Shown here in pieces: positions 1-8,924 of a DNA stretch of 34,589 bases. How positions within the stretch are numbered: position 1 is the first letter of the stretch; each line of letters starts with the position of its first letter. The notes beneath the pieces are model-generated. The model was not told where the DNA came from and searched no databases. It saw nothing but the letters and a program-made list of their open reading frames with translations. Source of the stretch: an uncultured Gammaproteobacteria bacterium (lineage in GTDB: Bacteria; Pseudomonadota; Gammaproteobacteria; Pseudomonadales; Azotimanducaceae); contig CAJWQG010000037.1 of NCBI GenBank assembly GCA_913045175.1, positions 1 to 34,589 on the forward strand. Direction: 5' to 3'. The translations under genes were made by a program, and so were the position numbers.

Positions 1-2321
1 CCGGTCGTATTACTGAAGTTTTAAAGAAGGCGGCCGAAACGCTCGACCCCAACTCCCGGGTGCCCGTGCCTAATTTTCCAGAGACTTCGAACAGTGCCGC
101 TGCAGTTCCTGTTCGCAGACCTTCATTCTGTTCGGGCTGCCCCCACGGCAGGTCGACCAAGCTAGTCGAGGGTAGCCGTGCACTCGCCGGCATCGGTTGT
201 CATGCCATGGCAATGTTTATCGATCCCCAGACGACCAATACGATTTCTCACATGGGTGGAGAAGGTGCCATGTGGCTTGGACAGGCGCCGTTTACTGACG
301 AGGAGCATGTGTTTGCCAACATGGGCGACGGTACCTATTTCCACTCGGGCTTTATGGCAATTCGGGCCGCCGTCGCAGAGCACGTGCAAATCACCTACAA
401 GTTACTTTGGAACGGTGCTGTATCGATGACCGGTGGCCAGCCGGTTGATGGCGAGTTGACCATCAGCCAGGTTGCGAGTGAATTGAAAGCAGAGGGTGTA
501 ACGCGAATCGCTATCGTCGCGGACGACCCGACGCGATTTAACGGCCAAACACTTCCTGCCGGTACCACGGTGCATCCACGCATTGAACTGGAAGCGGTAG
601 AGAAGACGTTGCGTGAAATCAAAGACGTCTCGGTGCTAATCTATGAGCAAGCATGCGCGACTGAGCTTCGTCGTCAGAGAAAGAGGGGGTTGGTCGAAGA
701 CCCGGATCGAAGAGTGTTCATCAACCCACAGGTCTGTGAGGGTTGCGGCGATTGTGGTTCAGTATCGAACTGTATGTCGATCGAACCACTGGAAACCGAC
801 TTTGGCAGAAAACGTAAGATCAACCAGTCTTCCTGCAACAAAGATCTCTCGTGTCTCGAAGGCTTCTGCCCAAGTCTTGTGAGCGTGACAGGCGCACAAC
901 CGAAGCGACAAATAAGACAGCAGGGAACATTGGACATCCCTGAGCAGCCAAATCCAGAGCTGCCAGCAATCGATGGCTCCTTCGCGGTGCTGGTAACCGG
1001 CATCGGTGGTACCGGTGTTGTCACCGTCGGACAGACCATCGCCGTGGCTGCTCACCTCGATGGCTTATACAGTTCCAATCTGGATGTTACTGGCCTCGCA
1101 CAAAAATATGGTGCGGTGCTCTCTCACGTGAAGATCGCGGAAGATACAGACGAGCTTAACGCCACTCGCATAGCAACGGCTGAGGCCGATACATTAATTG
1201 GCACCGACGTGATCGTGAGCGGTGGCGATGAAGTGATTTCCAAACTTGTTCCTGGAAAAAGTCGTGGCGTACTCGCCACTCACCTGACCCCAACGGCCGA
1301 TTTTTCTCTGGACCCCGAATGGAAGGTAGATAAGTCCCTGCTGATCTCGCGTATCGATAGCGCATCAGGAGAAGGAGTCACGAAAATCGATGCAAACCTG
1401 ATCGCCGAACGACTACTGGGTGATGCGGTTTTCTCTAATACGCTGTTGATGGGCGCAGTCTGGCAATTGGGTTCTCTGCCGGTGTCTTTCGACGCCATGA
1501 TGCGAGCCGTTGAACTGAACGGTGTCGCCGTTGATAAAAACAAACAGGCGTTCGCGCTTGGACGCTGGGCGGCGAATGACCTCGATGCCGTCATGGCGAG
1601 CATCACCACTGACACGAAGCCAGAACAAACAGAGCTGACGCTGGAAGAACTTATCCAGAAGCACGAGGCGTTTCTGACCAGCTATCAGAACGACAAGCTA
1701 GCACAACAATATCGTTCGCGGGTCGATCAGGTACGCGAGGCAGAGGCAAGCGTTACCGACGCGACTACCATCACCGAACAAGTAGCCCGGAGTTACTTCA
1801 AGGTGCTGGCGCACAAGGATGAGTGGGAAGTGGCCCGACTGTATACCGACCCATTATTCACACAGCAGTTGAACGATGCCTTCGAGGGCGATTACAAGAT
1901 TCACTACCATATGGGAGCCTGGCCTTTTGGACATCGCGTCAAAGGCACATCAACCATCGCAAAAGGCAAGGTGGGTGGCTGGCTGATATGGGTGTTCCGC
2001 GTGATGGCGACATTCCGGTTTCTGCGCGGTTCCATCATCGACCCATTTTCCTATTCGAGTGATGTACGCGCAGCGCAGGTGCTACGCGCGCAGTTCGAAG
2101 AGGATATTGCGGCAATCATCGATAAGCTGAAGACCTCGAATTACGAGGCCGCTTTGCAGCTGGCTGCATTACCCCAGACGATTCGCGGCTACGGTCACGT
2201 TCGTAAGAGTGCACGGACCGAAGCCGATGCTATTCGCCAGGACCATTTACTGGCGCTGAACGACGCACCTGCGTCGCCGGTGAAAGTGGCGAGCACCCGC
2301 TGGCAACAGGCAGGCGAATAG
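1..2321 (+). CDS. Indolepyruvate ferredoxin oxidoreductase, fused large type (3' part)
   Basis: Oxidative decarboxylation of aryl-pyruvates (and possibly branched-chain 2-oxoacids) to acyl-CoA with reduction of ferredoxin, in the cytoplasm. The frame is open from base 3 with no start codon that looks real (GTG at 60 is internal), so the gene begins upstream of the window. In order, the fragment shows the C-terminal thiamine-diphosphate domain (CSGCPHG, GIGCHAMA, GDGTYFHSG), a 4Fe-4S cluster region (CEGCGDC followed by SNC, then CNKDLSC and GFCPS), the gamma domain (GIGGTGVVTVGQ) and the long C-terminal region usual in fused proteobacterial enzymes of about 1150 residues. The missing N-terminus should hold the pyrimidine-binding domain. 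The next gene starts 14 bases after the stop, so they may be cotranscribed. Family assignment is firm; exact substrate is inference. Confidence 0.93.
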   Translation, partial: GRITEVLKKAAETLDPNSRVPVPNFPETSNSAAAVPVRRPSFCSGCPHGRSTKLVEGSRALAGIGCHAMAMFIDPQTTNTISHMGGEGAMWLGQAPFTDEEHVFANMGDGTYFHSGFMAIRAAVAEHVQITYKLLWNGAVSMTGGQPVDGELTISQVASELKAEGVTRIAIVADDPTRFNGQTLPAGTTVHPRIELEAVEKTLREIKDVSVLIYEQACATELRRQRKRGLVEDPDRRVFINPQVCEGCGDCGSVSNCMSIEPLETDFGRKRKINQSSCNKDLSCLEGFCPSLVSVTGAQPKRQIRQQGTLDIPEQPNPELPAIDGSFAVLVTGIGGTGVVTVGQTIAVAAHLDGLYSSNLDVTGLAQKYGAVLSHVKIAEDTDELNATRIATAEADTLIGTDVIVSGGDEVISKLVPGKSRGVLATHLTPTADFSLDPEWKVDKSLLISRIDSASGEGVTKIDANLIAERLLGDAVFSNTLLMGAVWQLGSLPVSFDAMMRAVELNGVAVDKNKQAFALGRWAANDLDAVMASITTDTKPEQTELTLEELIQKHEAFLTSYQNDKLAQQYRSRVDQVREAEASVTDATTITEQVARSYFKVLAHKDEWEVARLYTDPLFTQQLNDAFEGDYKIHYHMGAWPFGHRVKGTSTIAKGKVGGWLIWVFRVMATFRFLRGSIIDPFSYSSDVRAAQVLRAQFEEDIAAIIDKLKTSNYEAALQLAALPQTIRGYGHVRKSARTEADAIRQDHLLALNDAPASPVKVASTRWQQAGE

Positions 2322-2335
2322 CAGCTTAGGCCGAG

Positions 2336-3490
2336 ATGGCCATGACCGTATCTCCCATCACAGCATTGTGTAGCAAACACAACCTGTTCGAAGCCAGGAT
2401 CGGTGGCTATCACGTGTATCGTATTCCCGGAATCGTGGTCACGCGGCGCGGTACGGTGGTCGCCTACTGCGAAGCAAGACTTGGCAACGGCGGTGACTGG
2501 GACCCCATTGATATCTGTATGCGCCGCAGTGTCGATGATGGCATGACCTGGGATGAGCCGACCATTGCTATGGACCATCGTCAGTTCGGGTCCAAGAGTC
2601 CGGTTAACAACTTTGTCTGTACAGCGGATCAGGGAACGGGCGACGTCCATGTTCTGTTCTGTAACAACTATGCGCGCGTGTTCGCCATGAAGAGCGAAGA
2701 TGACTGCCTGAGCTTCAGTCAGCCACGTGACGTCACCCATGTCTTCGAGCCATTAAGGCAGATCTATCCGTTTCGCGTCATTGCGGTTGGCCCAGGGCAC
2801 GGCATCCAGTTGCGCAATGGCAGGCTGATTGTCCCGGTGTGGATGTCCGATGGCAGTGGTACCGAGTTCGGCGCCGGCAAGCTGGGCCACCGTCCGTCGG
2901 AAGTTGCCAGCGTGTTCAGTGATGACCACGGCGAAACCTGGCAGGCGGGTGACTTCGTAGTGCGAAACGAACCACGTTTCCGAAATCCCAACGAAACCTG
3001 CGCCGTTGAACTCTCCGATGGTCGCGTACTGTTCAACACCCGAACTGAGTCGGTAACCCATCGTCGTTTGATTACCACCAGCACGGACGGCGCAACCAAC
3101 TGGTCAGCGCCGCGGTTCGATGATGAACTGCTGGAACCCATCTGCATGGGCAGCATTGTGTCACTGCATCACGGCCACCCGGTTGTGTTTGCCAACCCGG
3201 GCGTATTGGAACGGACCATGGCAGGCGGCCCAGGCCGTCACATCGGTCCGGATGAGCGTGGCCGGCCATTCGATCGCAAACAACTGACCATCAGACTCAG
3301 TGAAGACGACTGCCAGACCTGGTCCTATAAGAGGCAACTGGAGGATGGGCCATCGGGTTATTCCGATCTGGCGGTACTGACCGACGGCACCCTGTTATGC
3401 CTTTACGAGTGTGGCGTGGTGAACCGGATGTATGACAACCGATATCTGCGTCTGGCGCGATTCAACCTCGATTGGATCATGCACCGCTAG
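2336..3490 (+). CDS. GH33-like exo-alpha-sialidase (BNR/Asp-box protein)
   Basis: A six-bladed propeller sialidase-family protein, expected to hydrolyse terminal sialic acids or a related acidic sugar. Visible signatures are the YRIP motif (Arg29), an Asp-rich loop GGDWDPID suited to the acid/base residue (about 52-59), an Asp box SVDDGMTW (65-72) with further Asp boxes SDDHGETW and SEDDCQTW, the Glu/Arg pair NETCAVEL...NTR, and the nucleophile region GYSDL followed by LYE near the C-terminus. All catalytic positions of the family therefore seem present. At 384 residues it is a bare catalytic domain. There is no signal peptide, so it should act in the cytoplasm on imported oligosaccharides, unlike secreted sialidases. 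The start is the first ATG after the upstream stop; a second ATG lies two codons on. True substrate is uncertain because many marine BNR proteins carry this label. Confidence 0.8.
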   Translation: MAMTVSPITALCSKHNLFEARIGGYHVYRIPGIVVTRRGTVVAYCEARLGNGGDWDPIDICMRRSVDDGMTWDEPTIAMDHRQFGSKSPVNNFVCTADQGTGDVHVLFCNNYARVFAMKSEDDCLSFSQPRDVTHVFEPLRQIYPFRVIAVGPGHGIQLRNGRLIVPVWMSDGSGTEFGAGKLGHRPSEVASVFSDDHGETWQAGDFVVRNEPRFRNPNETCAVELSDGRVLFNTRTESVTHRRLITTSTDGATNWSAPRFDDELLEPICMGSIVSLHHGHPVVFANPGVLERTMAGGPGRHIGPDERGRPFDRKQLTIRLSEDDCQTWSYKRQLEDGPSGYSDLAVLTDGTLLCLYECGVVNRMYDNRYLRLARFNLDWIMHR

Positions 3491-3626
3491 GATACGGCAA
3501 CAGTATGCGTACCCAACACAGCTCGCCACGCAAAAGCGCCTGGGCCTAGCCTTTATTTCGATTGCGGTCACCTTTATCATTTTCGGCCACAAACGAAAGA
3601 CACGGGCATCTGTAGCAGGAGATTTC

Positions 3627-4994
3627 ATGCACAGCTATATCCTATTGACGGGTGAAACCACCGGCCTCCTCTTGTGTGATGAGGCTGGCACCCTGGGGCT
3701 TCGTCCGCGCTGCGACGACAGTTGCGTATGGGAGTGGACGAGTGAGTCTTCGCTCCGGAACGCTTCCACAGGGCGGGAGGTGGAAGTTGAGCCGACTGGT
3801 GGGCCTCCATCTCAGGACGAGATGACGGCGATCGATGCCGCGTTCGGGGAAGGTGCCAGCCAACTTGTACCGCGAAAATTCCGGTTGGCAGGTGATACGG
3901 ACAAAGGTCTTCACGGGCAGCTGGTGTTTTCCGAGCGCGCGGCGCCAGCCCGGTTGCCTTCAGTCTATCTGGCGGAACTTGAAGCACAGGGGTGGACCGT
4001 TATTGAGAACCTGTTGAGTCCCGCAATGCTGACAAATCTTGTTGCGAACGCCAATAAGCTGAGGGACAAACACGCTGAAAAAGAGGCGCGGATGAGGGCG
4101 GACCAGGATCTACGCCCGTACCAATCCAACGATAACATCATCCGCGTTCGATCCCTGATGGAGGAGGGTGATAGCTTCCTCGGTATGACACCAGTGGTGT
4201 CCCAGGCGTTGGTACACCCGGTTTCGCTATGGGTGCTCGAGTCATACCTCGGTGTTGATTCCATCCACTACTGTTCATGCCCGGGGGTCTCGATCCTCAG
4301 ACCGGCGGAGAAGAGCGAAGAGAATTCACATCTTGTACCGGGCGGCTGGCACTGTGACTACCCCTATCCGGTGAACAGCGAGATCGATGCTCACACCTAT
4401 ATGCTTGGTAAGCTCGGAGAGGAAGAGTTTGAGAAGCTCGACGCATCAATCAGACCAAGGTTTCCCAACTGGAAGCAACGCAAAGACAGGCTGGGGATGC
4501 AGTTCAATATCGCGATAACGGATTTCACGCCGGAAAGGGGCTCCACCCAGTTTGTGCTCGGTTCTCACGAGTTCGACACCCCACCGCCACCAGAGATGAA
4601 CGCGGTGCCCACAGTTGCCGGCGTAGGCCCGCATCAGGACGTTGTGCAGGTTTCGTATAGTGCCGGATCAGGTATTCTTTACGATTCACGCACCTATCAC
4701 CGGTCACCGCCAGAGCTTAATGTCTCTGGCGAGGAACGCTGGGCTATGTTGTCTTGCATCGTCCCTTCCTTTGTCCGTGACATGAGAGTAAGAGACGACA
4801 AGGTGCTATCAGCGGAGGGCTTTGCAAGGGCGACGAATGTGCATGCGGCACTTACTGAAAGGGAATTGAATGACGTGCTCAAGATGCTATGCGACGACGA
4901 GTCTGGGGTGCCGCGTCAGGACATCAAAGCGGCCGTCGCGGCAGCGTTGCCCGGTACCCCACGTCAGGTTGGGTCAGACGACTCTTACCCATAA
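3627..4994 (+). CDS. Phytanoyl-CoA dioxygenase (PhyH) family protein
   Basis: An Fe(II)/2-oxoglutarate-dependent oxygenase of the PhyH superfamily, expected to hydroxylate an unidentified organic substrate. The facial triad is visible as GGWHCDYPYP (HxD) and a distal His in TYHRSPPE, with a following ERW that can supply the Arg binding 2-oxoglutarate. The N-terminal 120 or so residues before the oxygenase fold have no recognisable domain, making the protein (455 residues) longer than the usual 270-300. The frame is open to 3432, overlapping the sialidase gene, but ATG 3627 is chosen because AGGAG lies 6 bases upstream. The gap from the sialidase gene is 136 bases. It is the first of four PhyH-type genes in the window. 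Confidence 0.85.
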   Translation: MHSYILLTGETTGLLLCDEAGTLGLRPRCDDSCVWEWTSESSLRNASTGREVEVEPTGGPPSQDEMTAIDAAFGEGASQLVPRKFRLAGDTDKGLHGQLVFSERAAPARLPSVYLAELEAQGWTVIENLLSPAMLTNLVANANKLRDKHAEKEARMRADQDLRPYQSNDNIIRVRSLMEEGDSFLGMTPVVSQALVHPVSLWVLESYLGVDSIHYCSCPGVSILRPAEKSEENSHLVPGGWHCDYPYPVNSEIDAHTYMLGKLGEEEFEKLDASIRPRFPNWKQRKDRLGMQFNIAITDFTPERGSTQFVLGSHEFDTPPPPEMNAVPTVAGVGPHQDVVQVSYSAGSGILYDSRTYHRSPPELNVSGEERWAMLSCIVPSFVRDMRVRDDKVLSAEGFARATNVHAALTERELNDVLKMLCDDESGVPRQDIKAAVAAALPGTPRQVGSDDSYP

Positions 4995-5251
4995 CACAAG
5001 AATTACACCGAGCATGATTTTGTTGCATCGGCAATCAGTCTGGATCGCGGGTTACCCAACCTCACCGAAGTCTACGGGTACGAGTGTTGATTGCTCTTTA
5101 GAAACGATATCCGCCTGATTTCGGGGCTTTTCTGACACGACGCTCCATTGTAAAAACGGTTGCTAACACGGCATACACTACACCAATTACACGACAGTTG
5201 AAGCCGTACGGCGCCCTAGTAGACAATTGGATAAGGATGTTGGAATGCGGT

Positions 5252-5276
5252 ACGACTTATCAGTCGTGACATTTTT
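5252..5276 (+). terminator. Weak hairpin followed by a short T run
   Basis: A 6-bp perfect stem ACGACT/AGTCGT with a TATC loop is followed three bases later by ATTTTT. It lies between the convergent PhyH (ends 4994) and Mct (ends 5341) genes, which fits a terminator for the plus-strand gene. The stem is short and the distance from the stop is about 260 bases. Confidence 0.35.
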
Positions 5277-5284
5277 GTGACCGT

Positions 5285-5299
5285 TTGTTCCAGGAACAA
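5285..5299. repeat. 15-bp perfect palindrome in the 4995-5340 intergenic stretch
   Basis: TTGTTCC-A-GGAACAA is an exact inverted repeat with one central base. It sits 41 bases past the mct stop in a 346-base stretch with no credible gene on either strand. It could be a protein-binding half-site pair or chance. Apart from this and the hairpin at 5252-5276 nothing functional was seen in the stretch. Confidence 0.4.
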
Positions 5300-5340
5300 C
5301 TAGACGGGCTTGGACACGGTACTCTGACCTTCATTAAAGG

Positions 5341-6579
5341 CTACGTATTGCTGAGATTTCTGGCCCCAAAGCTCACAATACCATCGGATACCAGCTGACC
5401 GACCTCGGTGTCACCCAAACCTAAATCTTCTTTGAGAATTTCCTCGGTGTGCTGCCCCAGCACCGGAGCAGGCATTGCCGGGACGTTTTTATTGGCCGTA
5501 AATCGAAGTGGCGATCCAGAAGCTAGATACTGACCGATACCCGGTTGATGGATCATGCTCATCATCGGATTATCCAATGAACAGTCATCGTCTTGTTCGA
5601 CCATTTCTCGGAAACTTCTATAAGGGCCATAACAAACTGCGTTTTCATCGAACAGATCGCAGATTGTTGCGTACTCATTGTTAGCAAACCAGGGTTCAAC
5701 TAACTCGGCAATTCGTTCGCGATTCTTAAAACGCTCTCCTTCTTGTTTCAGGTCTGCACCAAGCTCTTCTGCAAGCGTTGATATTTGATCAGTTATTCCC
5801 ATTGCCTTAACGATCCCTGACCATTGCCTGGGTGTTAAACCAACAATCATGACGCGAACGCCGTCCTTGCTGAGAAAATCACGCCCAAATGCACCATAAA
5901 GATAATTACCTGCCTTTTGCCGGTCTTCATCATTAATCGTAACTTCGGCAATGTTGCCGAGGTTGCCTGCCGTGGCGACCGCAACATCCTTTAGCGCAAG
6001 CTTCACCAGTTGACCCTCACCCGAGATACGTCGATGACGGTCTGCAGCAAGTAAAGCAACCGCGGACATTTGACCTGTGATGTTGTCCCAGGCTGGCAGC
6101 AAATAGTTCGTCGGCTCATCAGTTGTGGGGGAACCTGTTGCGCTGGCAAATCCGACTGCACAGTTCACTGTGTAGTCTAAAGCTGACCCTCCTTTACGAT
6201 CACCTAGAATGTTCACGTAAATAAGATCATCACGAACTTCTCTGAGCTTATCGTACGCAAGCCAACCCCGTTCAGGAAAGTTCGTTAAGAATATCCCGGT
6301 GTTTAATCCACCATCACCTTTGACAAGCTCCATGATGAGTTCTCGACCTTCGGGTGCCCCGATATCAACCTGAAAGGATCGCTTCCCTTTATTCATGCCA
6401 GCCCAAAATAAACTGTTACCCTGCTCTGTAATTGGCCAGCGCCGGTAGTCCAAACCTCCGCCAATCGGGTCGAAACGAATGACATCCGCCCCCATCTGAG
6501 CAAGGGTCATTCCGCCCAGAGGCGCAGCAACAAACGCAGAGCCTTCAACTACTCGAAGACCTTTTAAAATAGCTTCCAT
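5341..6579 (-). CDS. mct: 2-methylfumaryl-CoA isomerase (mesaconyl-CoA C1-C4 CoA transferase)
   Basis: A family III CoA-transferase that moves CoA within one molecule, turning 2-methylfumaryl-CoA (mesaconyl-C1-CoA) into 3-methylfumaryl-CoA (C4-CoA). The N-terminus carries GLRVVEGSAF, APLGGMTLAQMGADVIRFDP and GGGLDYRRWP, which I recall as closely matching the characterised Chloroflexus Mct. LPAWDNITGQM puts an Asp at residue 165, the place of the family's catalytic Asp. The length of 412 residues is normal. It is the last of three closely spaced minus-strand genes, 15 bases after the MaoC-type gene; that neighbour belongs to the step before it in the 3-hydroxypropionate bi-cycle. A weak GAG lies upstream of the ATG. 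The match is from memory, not alignment, but the subfamily is well marked. Confidence 0.88.
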   Translation of the reverse strand: MEAILKGLRVVEGSAFVAAPLGGMTLAQMGADVIRFDPIGGGLDYRRWPITEQGNSLFWAGMNKGKRSFQVDIGAPEGRELIMELVKGDGGLNTGIFLTNFPERGWLAYDKLREVRDDLIYVNILGDRKGGSALDYTVNCAVGFASATGSPTTDEPTNYLLPAWDNITGQMSAVALLAADRHRRISGEGQLVKLALKDVAVATAGNLGNIAEVTINDEDRQKAGNYLYGAFGRDFLSKDGVRVMIVGLTPRQWSGIVKAMGITDQISTLAEELGADLKQEGERFKNRERIAELVEPWFANNEYATICDLFDENAVCYGPYRSFREMVEQDDDCSLDNPMMSMIHQPGIGQYLASGSPLRFTANKNVPAMPAPVLGQHTEEILKEDLGLGDTEVGQLVSDGIVSFGARNLSNT

Positions 6580-6594
6580 GATTAATTCTCGAAA

Positions 6595-7587
6595 TTAATG
6601 TTTGCCAACTAGCACTGCCAACCGCCAATCCAAAACTTTAATATCCTGATCTTCACCTTCGCGATCAGCAAACACTTCAACAGAGAGATCGACAACCCGA
6701 CCATTAGCAACTTCCTGGACACGATCGATAGCAATGACCGAGCTCAAGATGTCTGCTTCAAACACTGGTGCAACGTGATCACACTTATACCAACAGAGTA
6801 CCGTTGCAAGCCCCGGCATGACTCGTGACAACTGAGCCGCCGCGGTTGAAATAGTGTGGCCGCCATAAACTAAACGCTTTTTATAGACACTTCGACCTGC
6901 GTCCGTGTGAGTCATCGCAAGATTCAAAGTCATGCGAACAATTTCAGGGGCAGAAGTAACGGTATCTCGCGCATCCACTTTGATCACCTGACCCGCGGTT
7001 AACTCACCAGAAGCTGGCAGCGCTTCAAGATTCCAACCTGGCACACTCGCGGCTATGTCTGCATCACTAATATCTTCTGGCATGATGGATAGATCGTCTG
7101 ATCTACCAGTATCCGCTTCATTGTCTTTGCATGGCACCATAGGGCAGCGCCAAAAAAACAATACCGTTTCATCATTCTGGTTGGTCACGTGAATTTCCAG
7201 GCCAACCATGCCGGACGATGCTCGCCCAGGCTTGATCGAATTCTGTCTTAATGCGACAACTTTAGTTTTAGTAGTGAGGGTATCCCCGAGATACACGGGT
7301 CGATGAAATCGCAACCCACGGTAAAACAGATTTCCGAGAACGCGCTGTGTGGGAATCGTGCTTTGACCAATTGCAATGTTACAAACCAATGCCGGATTCG
7401 CGATTAACCGGTCGTTACCCGTCACTGTTTCGCAAAGTGTCTTATCTAAAGGTAGGTACGAGCGATCTCCAAATACCGCTTGATGAACCGCGGCATAACC
7501 CTCGGTCACCGTAACAGCCGGAACATCACTCAAATCATCCCCAACCTCGAAATCTTCAAACCAAGGTGCTTCTCTTAAATACGACAT
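6595..7587 (-). CDS. mch: 2-methylfumaryl-CoA hydratase-like MaoC protein
   Basis: A double hot-dog MaoC-type hydratase/dehydratase of 330 residues, expected to interconvert (2R,3S)-beta-methylmalyl-CoA and 2-methylfumaryl-CoA. The start WFEDFEVGDDL and VTVTEGYAAVHQAVFGDRS fits the first hot-dog; a second one contains VYGGHTIS around residue 245, the usual place for the fold's conserved glycine/histidine segment. LRQNSIKPGRASSG resembles the LRQN stretch of Chloroflexus Mch. The length suits Mch better than the shorter Meh (mesaconyl-C4-CoA hydratase). It lies 14 bases after the SDR gene and 15 before mct, with AGGGG upstream of the ATG. Position next to mct is the main reason for the specific name; another MaoC hydratase function remains possible. 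Confidence 0.72.
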   Translation of the reverse strand: MSYLREAPWFEDFEVGDDLSDVPAVTVTEGYAAVHQAVFGDRSYLPLDKTLCETVTGNDRLIANPALVCNIAIGQSTIPTQRVLGNLFYRGLRFHRPVYLGDTLTTKTKVVALRQNSIKPGRASSGMVGLEIHVTNQNDETVLFFWRCPMVPCKDNEADTGRSDDLSIMPEDISDADIAASVPGWNLEALPASGELTAGQVIKVDARDTVTSAPEIVRMTLNLAMTHTDAGRSVYKKRLVYGGHTISTAAAQLSRVMPGLATVLCWYKCDHVAPVFEADILSSVIAIDRVQEVANGRVVDLSVEVFADREGEDQDIKVLDWRLAVLVGKH

Positions 7588-7601
7588 TACTGCGAAAACC
7601 C

Positions 7602-8678
7602 CTATTTAAGCTTCGGTTCAATCAGACCCAGCGCAATGGCAGACTCCGCAGTATCCCGAATGGTCTCCTCGATAGCATGAGTCTCGAGTCCCAATTCATT
7701 TCGTGCCTTGTCACAATAGGCATGGAACTCATAGGGGCCGCCACTCTTCTCGACCATCTCGTCATAGCCAGACGGAGGTGAACCCACATCAATATGAGGA
7801 AACATGGCCTGCAGGTGTTCCTGCAGCCTTTTGACCGACAGCTCGCCCGAAGGATCGGTGGCACTGAGCAGATACCTTGAACCATTCCCGCATTGTTCAC
7901 TTTCAATCATCAGTGCCTGGGCTTCCCCAACATCGCGAACATCCACGACATTCCACAGGGCTTGCCATCCACGGTCTATATCATCTCCGGCGAGCGCTCT
8001 GGCGACCGCGTGCTGGAAGGAGCCAACGCACTCATGGACTCTGCTCAGCATAGGCCCCACTACGGCGTTCGGACAAATGGAGGCAGCATCAAAGCTGCCG
8101 TCTTCTTCAGCCAGCCGATAAACAAGTTGTTCACACTCAACCTTCGCCATGGAATAGGCCACCATGCCATCTTCAACAATTCTGGCGGTATCCCAGCTGC
8201 TGTCCTGCTCACGGTTATCCGTTGCCCAGTCAGTTTCACTGTATTGGTAACCGGGAGCTCTCGGGTGATGGATAGCGGCAAAAGAACTGGTGTAAACAAG
8301 ACGTTTGACAGAACCGGACTTCTTAATCGAACCGATGATATTCATGATGCCCGAAGTAGCGCCGTCGTAGACTTCTTGGGGTTTGTAGGCACCACCATAG
8401 GCCATGGGTGTCCCCACATGACAAACTGCAATACACCCTTCAAAAATACTGTCGTAACTGCCTTGCTCCAGCATATTCGCCTGGTGAATTGTGACATTCC
8501 CGGGATGTTCTTCGTTCATCGCGAGCAGAAATTCGGTCTTGTCTGCATTGTTCAAGTCAGTCACGCAGGCCCTCACCTCGCAACCCCGTTTCATCAGGGC
8601 GCTGACCGTATGCGCCCCCACATACCCGGATGCACCTGTTACGGCAACCGGGCCATCTGAAAGTTTAACCGCTGGCAT
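7602..8678 (-). CDS. Extended SDR, dihydroflavonol-4-reductase-like
   Basis: An NAD(P)-dependent reductase or dehydrogenase with a Rossmann fold. Visible parts are VAVTGASGYVGAH (dinucleotide-binding GxxGxxG, residues 12-24), the active-site Tyr/Lys pair in AYSMAK, and VYTSSFAAIHHP, which supplies the catalytic Ser region. Length (358) is usual for the DFR/cinnamyl-alcohol-like class. It leads the operon that continues into the Mch-like and Mct genes, and AGGAG sits 7 bases before its ATG. It is a clear paralogue of the SDR at 19650-20741: both share GPxAVTGASGY, ACVxD, HLLAMN-type and TSSFAA segments. The substrate is unknown. Its place suggests a hydroxyacyl or ketoacyl compound feeding methylfumaryl-CoA chemistry, but that is inference. 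Confidence 0.82.
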   Translation of the reverse strand: MPAVKLSDGPVAVTGASGYVGAHTVSALMKRGCEVRACVTDLNNADKTEFLLAMNEEHPGNVTIHQANMLEQGSYDSIFEGCIAVCHVGTPMAYGGAYKPQEVYDGATSGIMNIIGSIKKSGSVKRLVYTSSFAAIHHPRAPGYQYSETDWATDNREQDSSWDTARIVEDGMVAYSMAKVECEQLVYRLAEEDGSFDAASICPNAVVGPMLSRVHECVGSFQHAVARALAGDDIDRGWQALWNVVDVRDVGEAQALMIESEQCGNGSRYLLSATDPSGELSVKRLQEHLQAMFPHIDVGSPPSGYDEMVEKSGGPYEFHAYCDKARNELGLETHAIEETIRDTAESAIALGLIEPKLK

Positions 8679-8738
8679 ATTTACTCCTGTTTCCCGAGAC
8701 GACGCTCTTTATACCCACAAGGTCACCCACACGCAAAC

Positions 8739-8903
8739 TCACGAATCAGAACTGCTAAAGACGCTGCGGCATATCCTGCTCCCGAAGGTGTTTGGCGGGG
8801 CCCATTCAAGCCTCGTCCAGGTACCGATATACTTCTCATCAAATAAGAAAGCCGCACTACCCCAAAAGAGCAATGCCGAGAAAAATAACACTTGGGATGC
8901 CAT
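8739..8903 (-). CDS. Possible small membrane protein (54 residues)
   Basis: An open frame starting at ATG 8903 encodes a hydrophobic N-terminal stretch (VLFFSALLFWGSAAFLF, residues 5-21) able to span a membrane, then a polar tail. It lies on the same strand as the SDR-Mch-Mct operon, 60 bases before the SDR start, and could be its first gene. No convincing ribosome-binding site is visible and no family is recognised, so it may not be expressed. It otherwise fills the 246-base gap between the SDR and toxin genes. Confidence 0.25.
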   Translation of the reverse strand: MASQVLFFSALLFWGSAAFLFDEKYIGTWTRLEWAPPNTFGSRICRSVFSSSDS

Positions 8904-8924
8904 TCGTGCCGGTGTACCTCAGCA

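Noticed and set aside
674-1039. Antisense open frame inside the indolepyruvate oxidoreductase gene
   Set aside because: The sense strand carries iron-sulfur and gamma-domain motifs there; the antisense product has no features.
7893-8660. A 255-codon open frame on + opposite the SDR gene
   Set aside because: The minus-strand frame has clear SDR motifs over the whole span; the plus reading has no recognisable motif or ribosome-binding site and follows from codon bias.
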